Assembly: GCA_964385645.1 (NCBI GenBank)
Contig: CAYLPT010000100.1
Span: 1-11,005 of the forward strand
Direction: 5' to 3'
DNA length: 11,005 nucleotides
DNA from: CAYLPT01 sp964385645
GTDB taxonomy: Bacteria; Armatimonadota; Hebobacteria; Hebobacterales; Hebobacteraceae
Shown here: positions 6,201 to 11,005 of the stretch, in pieces
How positions within the stretch are numbered: the first letter of the stretch is position 1
Layout: each line of letters opens with the position of its first letter
Made by a program: the position numbers and the translations under genes
Notes under the pieces: model-generated
What the model was told of the DNA's origin: nothing
Databases searched by the model: none
Seen by the model: only the letters and a program-made list of their open reading frames with translations

Positions 6201-6990
6201 GCCCCAGCAGCCTCGCCATGGTGTCCCCGAAGACCTTGGCCTGCACGGCGGCGGGCAGCCCCAGGGCGGACATCGTCCGCTCGTAGTCGTTGACGACGTC
6301 CTCGAGGTACTCCACCGGCACGTCGGACCCGTAGACCACCTTCTCCCAGGCGTGCCGGCCCTCGGGGTCGCGATACTGGCTGGTCTCGGTCCACCACAGG
6401 ATGGACTGGAAGAACTCGGGCGGGCGCATCTTCAGGCTGGAGCCGCTCAGGTCGAAGTACAGATTCGGGTTCCAGCGGCAGGCCATCCCCGCCTCCTCGA
6501 ACCACGGGTTTCCGAGGTGGGCGCCCACGATCGCGAGGGCGGGAAAGGCGCGGGCGATGGTGTCCAGGCAGATGGGGCGGTGGCGCTCGTTGTTCACATC
6601 CCGGACCCCGTCCTGTGGCGTGCGAGCGACGATGCCGGTGTGGAACAGGCACACCAAGCCCAACTCCTCCGCCTCCCCGTAGACCGGGTAGAAGGCATGG
6701 TCATCGTAGCGCGCCGGGGGCCGGATGAACTTGAGGCCCCGGAAGCCCTGTCGGTGGAACTCCCTGACCTCCTCCGGCCCCAGCTCGCCCAAGGGAAAAT
6801 GGGCGAAGCCCACGATGACCTCCGGGTGGTCCTCGATGGCCTGGGCCACCCGCGGGTTGCCGTCCTCCCAGTCGAACCAGAGCGACCCGTTGAGGCAGAT
6901 GCGGTCGAAGCCCAGCCGCCGCTCTTCCTCGATCAGGCGCTCCACGAACCCCTCCTCGGGGCTGATGTGCACGTGCGCATCTATCCTCAT
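6190..6990 (-). CDS. Amidohydrolase family protein (Amidohydro_2, COG2159-like)
   Basis: A 266-residue cytoplasmic TIM-barrel metal-dependent hydrolase or decarboxylase. The metal site is readable: HxH at residues 6-8 (DAHVHIS), H117 in LFHTG, H158 in GAHLGNPW and D223 in YGSDVP. GLKFIRP (85-91) contains the lysine often found on strand three. The ending with ...KVFGDTMARLLGL is the usual C-terminal helix in which the metal-dependent hydrolase family places its GNA/GDTxxRL motif. Relatives include aminocarboxymuconate-semialdehyde decarboxylase-like and many uncharacterised hydrolases, so the substrate is open. The ATG at 6990 is chosen because it gives the canonical MRIDAHVH start and has GGGAG nine bases upstream; the frame stays open further back through the tRNA gene, which cannot be coding. 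It appears to be a single-gene unit read away from the tRNA. Confidence 0.88.
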   Translation of the reverse strand: MRIDAHVHISPEEGFVERLIEEERRLGFDRICLNGSLWFDWEDGNPRVAQAIEDHPEVIVGFAHFPLGELGPEEVREFHRQGFRGLKFIRPPARYDDHAFYPVYGEAEELGLVCLFHTGIVARTPQDGVRDVNNERHRPICLDTIARAFPALAIVGAHLGNPWFEEAGMACRWNPNLYFDLSGSSLKMRPPEFFQSILWWTETSQYRDPEGRHAWEKVVYGSDVPVEYLEDVVNDYERTMSALGLPAAVQAKVFGDTMARLLGLSA

Positions 6991-7103
6991 GGTCTCACAC
7001 TCCCTTCCCGAGGCCTGCTGTTCTCGCCGGCTGCCGGCCGCCCCTGCCGTCGCCGTCGGCGCGCCTGTGGGCCGGCGGCCCGCGCCCCCTCGCGCGGGCT
7101 TGC

Positions 7104-7132
7104 TTGTGGGCCGTCCCGGAATGTGGTAGCAT
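7104..7132 (+). promoter_or_regulatory. Putative promoter of tRNA-Ser
   Basis: A TTGTGG (7104-7109) and TAGCAT (7127-7132) are 17 bases apart, 14 bases before the mature tRNA. The -10 lies inside TGTGGTAGCAT, almost identical to the element before the aminotransferase gene. The -35 is weak (3 of 6). Confidence 0.5.
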
Positions 7133-7146
7133 GGAGCCGGAGCCCC

Positions 7147-7239
7147 GGAGAGGTGGCCGAGTGGCTGAAGGCAGCCGCCTGCTAAGCGGCTACAGGGCCA
7201 AAAGCTCTGTCCCGGGTTCGAATCCCGGCCTCTCCGCCA
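7147..7239 (+). tRNA. tRNA-Ser, anticodon GCT
   Basis: A complete class II tRNA that reads AGC and AGU. Acceptor stem GGAGAGG (7147-7153) pairs with CCTCTCC (7229-7235), followed by discriminator G and an encoded CCA. The anticodon stem is GCCGC/GCGGC (7174-7178, 7186-7190) with loop CTGCTAA, placing GCT at 7181-7183. A long variable arm typical of serine tRNAs is formed by CAGGGC/GCTCTG (7193-7198, 7204-7209). The T arm is CCGGG/CCCGG around TTCGAAT. No integrase or attachment repeat is visible next to it. Confidence 0.97.
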
Positions 7240-7269
7240 TCGCGCGCTGGGGCGACCTCGGGACGGCCG

Positions 7270-7311
7270 AGGCCGGGCATCCGGGGCCGTGCTTGCCACG
7301 GCCCGGCCTTT
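7270..7311 (+). terminator. GC-rich hairpin after tRNA-Ser, possible terminator
   Basis: Two overlapping hairpins are possible: a perfect 8-bp stem GGGCCGTG/CACGGCCC (7284-7291, 7297-7304) with a CTTGC loop, or an outer 9-bp stem AGGCCGGGC/GCCCGGCCT (7270-7278, 7301-7309). Only three T follow, so it is a weak intrinsic terminator at best. It overlaps the -35 of the next gene's putative promoter. Confidence 0.45.
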
Positions 7312-7321
7312 GTGGTACCAT
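7293..7321 (+). promoter_or_regulatory. Putative promoter of the branched-chain aminotransferase gene
   Basis: TTGCCA (7293-7298, 5 of 6 to the sigma-70 -35 consensus) and TACCAT (7316-7321, 4 of 6) are separated by 17 bases. The -10 is preceded by TGTGG, as before the tRNA. Predicted transcription would begin near 7328, about 24 bases before the GTG start. Confidence 0.55.
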
Positions 7322-7351
7322 ACTACTGTCGGCGCATGTGGGCCGTGGGCC

Positions 7352-8230
7352 GTGGAACAGCTTGTCTACGTCAACGGAGAGTTCGTCCCCAGCGAGGAGG
7401 CCAAGGTCTCTGTCTTCGACCGCGGCTATCTCTACGGCGACGGGGTGTTCGAGGGCATCCGCGGCTACAACGGCCGCATCTTCCGCCTCGACCAGCACCT
7501 AGAGCGTCTCTACCAGGGCGCGCGGGCGATCGCGCTCGAGGTGCCCGCGAGCTTCGAGGAGCTCAAGGAGATCATCCTCGAGACCGTGCGGCGCAACCGC
7601 CTGCGGGACTGCTACGTCCGGGTGGTGGTCAGCCGAGGGCGGGGCGACCTGGGGCTCGACCCGCGCAAGTGCACCTCCCGCGCCAGCGTGGTCGTGATCG
7701 CCGACAGCATCGCGCTCTACCCCGAGGAGGTCTACGAGCAGGGGCTGGAGGTCATCACCTGCGTGACCCGGCGCAACCTGCCCACCGCCCTCAACCCCCA
7801 GATCAAGTCGCTCAACTACCTGAACAACATCCTCGCTCGGCTCGAGGTGAACCGGGCGGGCGCCCACGAGGGGCTGATGCTCAACCACCTCGGGCATGTG
7901 GCTGAGGCCACCGGGGACAATGTGTTCCTGTGGCGCCGCGGAGAGCTGGTTACCCCCCCGGCGGCCGCGGGTATCCTGGAGGGGGTGACGCGCCAAGTGG
8001 CGCTCGAGCTGGCGGCCGAGATGGGGCTGCCGGTGCGACAGGGGATGATCACCCTGTACGATGTCTACTCGGCCGACGAGTGCTTCCTGACAGGCACCGC
8101 CGCCGAGATCGTGCCTGTCTCGCGCGTGGATGGGAGACTGATCGGGGACGGCAAGCCGGGCCCGATCACCAAGCGCCTGATGGTCCGGTTCAAGGAGGTG
8201 ACTGTCACTGAGGGCGTGCCGGTCGGCTGA
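7352..8230 (+). CDS. ilvE: Branched-chain amino acid aminotransferase (PLP class IV)
   Basis: A 292-residue PLP enzyme that interconverts Val, Leu and Ile with their 2-oxo acids using 2-oxoglutarate/glutamate, the last step of branched-chain amino acid synthesis. It follows the family layout throughout: VYVNGEFVPSEEAKVSVFDR near the start, YGDGVFEGIRGYNGRIFRLD, the catalytic Lys K152 in NPQIKSLNYLNNILA, the cofactor-binding EATGDNVF (E185) and the C-terminal FLTGTAAEIVPVSRVDGR. Length is normal. The GTG at 7352 is selected by homology of the N-terminus and fits the promoter just upstream; there is no clear Shine-Dalgarno sequence, consistent with a short leader. D-amino acid aminotransferase and aminodeoxychorismate lyase share the fold, but the motifs fit IlvE best. 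clpC follows after 76 bp in the same direction. Confidence 0.9.
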   Translation: MEQLVYVNGEFVPSEEAKVSVFDRGYLYGDGVFEGIRGYNGRIFRLDQHLERLYQGARAIALEVPASFEELKEIILETVRRNRLRDCYVRVVVSRGRGDLGLDPRKCTSRASVVVIADSIALYPEEVYEQGLEVITCVTRRNLPTALNPQIKSLNYLNNILARLEVNRAGAHEGLMLNHLGHVAEATGDNVFLWRRGELVTPPAAAGILEGVTRQVALELAAEMGLPVRQGMITLYDVYSADECFLTGTAAEIVPVSRVDGRLIGDGKPGPITKRLMVRFKEVTVTEGVPVG

Positions 8231-8295
8231 GCGGGGCATGATGCGCCAGCGCGGCCGCGCGGCGTAGGGGGGCCACTCGGACTGGGGCCCAAAGA

Positions 8296-8302
8296 AGGAG
8301 GA
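8296..8302 (+). promoter_or_regulatory. Strong ribosome binding site of clpC
   Basis: AGGAGGA lies about five bases before the clpC ATG, within a purine-rich leader. It is the best Shine-Dalgarno sequence in the window and fixes the clpC start at 8307. Confidence 0.75.
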
Positions 8303-8306
8303 AGAG

Positions 8307-10814
8307 ATGGCGGACGGCGAGATTCTGCAGCGCTTCACACCGCCTGCCATCCGCGTCGTGCAGTACGCGAAGGAGGAGGCCCGCCGCTTCCGCGGCAACA
8401 CCGTCGGCACCGAGCACGTGTTGCTGGGCCTCATCCGCGAGCAGGACGGGGTGGCCGCTCGGGTCCTGGAGCGGCTAGGCGTCAGCCTGGGCCGCGCCCA
8501 GAACGAGATCCGCCGCCAGATGGAGATGATGGACGCCCGCGCCCCGGCCCAGGGCTCCCGGAGCTGGAGCGCGGGAGCCCGCCGCGTGCTCGAGCTCGCC
8601 CTCGACGAGGCGCGCGAGCTCAACCCCAAGCTGGGCCTGCCCAACTTCGTGGACACCGAGCACCTCCTGCTCGGGCTGGTCCGCGAGACCGACAGCACCG
8701 CAGTGCGAGTGCTGCGCGCCCTGGGTGTGGACCTCGACCAGGTCCGCCGCGAGGTGGTCAAGCTCCTGGGCGGCTCCGCCTCCGTCGCCCCCAGCGGCCG
8801 CACCCGCTCCAGCACCCCTGTGCTCGACGCCTTCGGGCGTGACCTGACCAAGCTCGCCGCCGAGGATAAGCTCGACCCCGTCATCGGCCGCCACCAGGAG
8901 ATCCAGCGGGTCATCCAGATCCTGAGCCGGCGCACCAAGAACAACCCCTGCCTCATCGGGGAGCCCGGTGTGGGCAAGACTGCCATCGCCGAGGGGCTGG
9001 CCCAGCGCATCGTCAAGCGGGAGGTCCCCGAGGCGCTGCACGGCAAGCGCGTGATCGCGCTCGATCTCGCCGGGTTGGTGGCCGGCACCAAATACCGGGG
9101 CGAGTTCGAGGAGCGCATGAAGCGCGTCACCGACGAGATCCGCAAGGCCAGCGGCGAGGTGATCCTGTTCATTGACGAGCTCCATACCCTCATCGGCGCC
9201 GGCGCCGCCGAGGGGGCCATTGACGCCTCCAACATCCTCAAGCCCGCCCTCGCCCGGGGCGAGCTCCAGTGCATCGGCGCCACCACCCTCACCGAGTTCC
9301 GCAAGCACGTCGAGCGCGACCCCGCCCTCGAGCGGCGCTTCCAGCCCGTCATGGTCGAGGAGCCCACTGTGGACGAGACCATGGCCATCCTCAAGGGGCT
9401 GCGGGCGCGCTACGAGGCCCACCACCGGGTCCGCATCGAGGACGAGGCGATCAGCTCCGCGGCCCGCCTCTCCGCCCGCTACATCTCCGACCGCTTCCTG
9501 CCCGACAAGGCCATTGACGTCATGGACGAGGCCGCCTCCCGGGTGCGGCTCCAGCTCACCGAGCCGCCCGAGGAGGTCAAGCGCCTCCGCCAGGAGCTCG
9601 ATCTGGTCTCTCGCGAGCTCCAGAAGGTGGTCAGCGTGAGCCCGCTGGAGCGGGACGAGGCCGACTACCAGCGGGGCCTCCAGCTCCGGGACGAGCGCCA
9701 CCGCCTGCGGGAGCGGCTGGCGGAACTGGAGGAGACCTGGCGGCGGGAGCGCGCCGAGGCCCGCGACGTGGTCCGCGAGGAGGACATCGCGCACGTCATC
9801 TCGGTCTGGACGCGCGTGCCCGTCTCCCGGCTCGCCGAGGGCGAGACCGAGCGTCTGCTCCATATGGAGGAGCGCATGCACGAGCGCATCGTGGGCCAGG
9901 ACGAGGCCGTCCGCGCGGTGTCCCGCGCCGTGCGCCGCGGCCGCGCGGGCCTCAAGGACCCGCGCCGGCCCAGCGGCTCCTTCATCTTCCTCGGGCCCAC
10001 CGGCGTGGGCAAGACCGAGCTCGCCCGCGCCCTGGCGGAGTTCCTCTTCGACGACGAGGACGCGCTGATCCGCATAGACATGTCCGAGTATCGGGAGCGC
10101 CACACCGTCTCCCGCCTCATCGGCGCGCCCCCCGGCTACGTCGGCTACGACGAGGGCGGACAGCTCACCGAGGCCGTCCGCCGCCGTCCCTACTCGGTGG
10201 TGCTGCTGGACGAGATTGAGAAGGCCCACCCCGAGGTGTTCAACATCCTCCTCCAGGTGATGGAGGACGGCCGGCTCACCGACGCCCACGCCCACGTCGT
10301 GGACTTCCGCAACACCGTTATCATCATGACCAGCAACATCGGCACCAGCTCCGTGGACACCACCGTCGGCATGGGCATCCGGCCCGCGGGCGCCGACGCG
10401 GAGGCCGACGGCTACCAGCGCATGAAGGACAACGTCCTCGAGAAGCTCAAGCAGACCTTCCGGCCCGAGTTCCTCAACCGGGTGGACGAGGTGATCGTTT
10501 TCCACCCCTTGAACGAGGAGCAGATCACCCGCGTCGTGGAGCTGCTCCTGGCGCGGGTGGCCGAGCGGCTGGAGGGGCAGGCGATGAAGCTGGTCGTCAG
10601 CGACGAGGTCAAGGCGCTCCTCGCCCGCGAGGGCTTCGACAGGACCCTCGGCGCCAGGCCGCTGCGGCGGGCCATCCAGAGCCGCATCGAGGACCCGCTC
10701 TCCGAGAGCATCCTCCAGGGCAACTTCTGCCCCGGCGACACCATCGAGGCGGTGCTCGAGGACGGCCGCATCGCCTTCCGCCGGGCCCAGGAGCTGGCCT
10801 CGCTCAGCCGCTGA
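8307..10814 (+). CDS. clpC: ClpC-type AAA+ unfoldase of the Clp protease
   Basis: An 835-residue hexameric ATPase that unfolds proteins and feeds them to ClpP. Domains in order: double Clp N repeat (about 4-75 and 86-155, each with a TEHLLLGL-like helix); first AAA+ module with Walker A GEPGVGKT (218-225), pore loop KYRGEFEER (262-270), Walker B VILFIDE (285-291) and arginines in ERRF (342-345); a coiled-coil middle domain (about 420-490) of ClpC length, shorter than that of ClpB; second AAA+ module with Walker A GPTGVGKT (563-570), pore loop GYVGYDEGG (610-618), Walker B VVLLDE (631-636), sensor 1 TSN (675-677) and sensor 2 GARPLRR (782-788). A TVGMGI segment (686-691) sits where ClpC proteins carry the ClpP-docking [LIV]GF loop. 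All catalytic residues are intact. radA follows, a conserved arrangement; ctsR, mcsA and mcsB are not upstream here. Confidence 0.95.
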   Translation: MADGEILQRFTPPAIRVVQYAKEEARRFRGNTVGTEHVLLGLIREQDGVAARVLERLGVSLGRAQNEIRRQMEMMDARAPAQGSRSWSAGARRVLELALDEARELNPKLGLPNFVDTEHLLLGLVRETDSTAVRVLRALGVDLDQVRREVVKLLGGSASVAPSGRTRSSTPVLDAFGRDLTKLAAEDKLDPVIGRHQEIQRVIQILSRRTKNNPCLIGEPGVGKTAIAEGLAQRIVKREVPEALHGKRVIALDLAGLVAGTKYRGEFEERMKRVTDEIRKASGEVILFIDELHTLIGAGAAEGAIDASNILKPALARGELQCIGATTLTEFRKHVERDPALERRFQPVMVEEPTVDETMAILKGLRARYEAHHRVRIEDEAISSAARLSARYISDRFLPDKAIDVMDEAASRVRLQLTEPPEEVKRLRQELDLVSRELQKVVSVSPLERDEADYQRGLQLRDERHRLRERLAELEETWRRERAEARDVVREEDIAHVISVWTRVPVSRLAEGETERLLHMEERMHERIVGQDEAVRAVSRAVRRGRAGLKDPRRPSGSFIFLGPTGVGKTELARALAEFLFDDEDALIRIDMSEYRERHTVSRLIGAPPGYVGYDEGGQLTEAVRRRPYSVVLLDEIEKAHPEVFNILLQVMEDGRLTDAHAHVVDFRNTVIIMTSNIGTSSVDTTVGMGIRPAGADAEADGYQRMKDNVLEKLKQTFRPEFLNRVDEVIVFHPLNEEQITRVVELLLARVAERLEGQAMKLVVSDEVKALLAREGFDRTLGARPLRRAIQSRIEDPLSESILQGNFCPGDTIEAVLEDGRIAFRRAQELASLSR

Positions 10815-10852
10815 TTCGGGGCCCCGCCGGCCCCGTCGGGAGGACAACCACG

Positions 10853-10877
10853 CGGCCCCCGGCCAGGCCGGGGGCCG
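10853..10877 (+). terminator. Perfect GC hairpin between clpC and radA
   Basis: Two 12-base arms, CGGCCCCCGGCC and its exact complement, flank a single A, giving an 11-bp GC stem with a three-base loop. No T run follows, so it is not a standard intrinsic terminator. It could attenuate read-through into radA or protect the clpC 3' end. Confidence 0.5.
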
Positions 10878-10919
10878 TGCACACTGGGGGACGCGATAGC
10901 GAGGCAGAGGGCGAGGTTC

Positions 10920-11005
10920 ATGTGCGAGCGCTGCGGCGCCGAGGCGGCCCAGTGGCACGGCAAGTGCCCCGCCTGCGGCGAATGGAACGCGCTCGTCGAG
11001 CACCG
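10920..11005 (+). CDS. radA: RadA DNA repair protein, N-terminal zinc finger only (3' end outside window)
   Basis: The visible 28 residues begin MCERCGAEAAQWHGKCPACG and continue EWNALVE. This is the four-cysteine zinc finger (CxxC...CxxC) and following GEWNxLVE of RadA/Sms, a RecA-like ATPase that processes recombination intermediates. The location directly after clpC supports it. The ATG at 10920 has GAGGG eight bases upstream. However, RadA proteins normally have several basic residues before the first cysteine, and the in-frame codons upstream would supply them (ARQRARF) from an ATA at 10896. The true start may therefore be earlier and non-standard. The remaining roughly 420 residues lie beyond the window. 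Confidence 0.88.
   Translation, partial: MCERCGAEAAQWHGKCPACGEWNALVEH

Noticed and set aside
7147..7239. tRNA-Ser as an integration site of a mobile element
   Set aside because: No integrase gene, no direct repeat of the tRNA 3' end and no change in base composition in the window.
6991..7299. Upstream extension of the amidohydrolase frame through the tRNA
   Set aside because: It would translate the antisense of tRNA-Ser and adds no conserved sequence; the ATG at 6990 gives the canonical start with a good ribosome binding site.
8249..8260. GCGCGGCCGCGC palindrome before clpC as an operator
   Set aside because: Such short GC palindromes are expected by chance at this base composition, and it matches no operator I know.
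7499..9394. A 631-codon minus-strand open frame over ilvE and clpC
   Set aside because: Ser/Arg-rich low-complexity translation opposite two well-identified genes; no domain recognisable.
8475..11003. An 842-codon open frame on the minus strand opposite clpC and radA
   Set aside because: It mirrors clpC, whose protein has every family motif. The antisense translation is a low-complexity mix of Leu, Gly, Ala, Asp, Glu and His, as expected from GC-rich third positions.
1..11005. CRISPR arrays, insertion sequences, phage or toxin-antitoxin genes
   Set aside because: No spaced direct repeats, transposase motifs or small toxin-like gene pairs were seen on either strand.

Overview
This is a very GC-rich bacterial window with tightly packed genes, strong G/C preference at third codon positions, and almost no AT-rich DNA outside promoters. 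It encodes a ClpC-type unfoldase followed by radA, a tRNA-Ser with its CCA encoded, a class IV aminotransferase, a SigB/SigF-like sigma factor and a secreted glycoside-hydrolase-like protein. The clpC-radA order is familiar from Gram-positive and related deep-branching phyla. The extracellular sugar-type protein is of a kind I associate with Armatimonadota- or Planctomycetota-like genomes. The exact phylum cannot be settled from the sequence alone.

Left third (1-4782). The end of cdsA (phospholipid synthesis) runs in from the left and meets a leftward block. Both terminal genes stop inside the same CTAG. Read on the minus strand from 4782 down to 687, the block holds: a small protein of unknown function; a secreted glycosidase-like/CBM-like protein whose 3' end is probably damaged; a sulfite-oxidase-type molybdopterin protein; a sigma factor fused to a GGDEF-like domain; and a metallophosphoesterase. 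The first three are joined by ATGA stop/start overlaps, though the second overlap is reached through a different reading frame from the one that encodes most of the second protein. The last two are spaced 130-220 bp apart and may have their own promoters.

Middle (4783-7351). A rightward polytopic GT87/DUF2029 glycosyltransferase diverges from the unknown gene. It converges, with an 11-bp overlap, on a leftward amidohydrolase of the Amidohydro_2 type. A short region follows with a promoter-like element, tRNA-Ser(GCT), a GC-rich hairpin and a second, nearly identical promoter-like element.

Right third (7352-11005). Rightward housekeeping genes: a branched-chain aminotransferase (ilvE type), clpC (835 aa, complete) and the start of radA, which leaves the window after 28 codons. 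ctsR, mcsA and mcsB are not in front of clpC here.

The most interesting object is the 359-residue protein at 1548-2627. It joins sigma-70 regions 2 and 4 to a C-terminal GGDEF domain that has lost its catalytic residues but keeps an RxxD motif at the position of the c-di-GMP inhibitory site. This suggests, but does not prove, a sigma factor that senses a cyclic dinucleotide directly. Secondary points are the frame switch near 3537, the unknown 124-aa protein, and a possible non-standard AUA start for radA.
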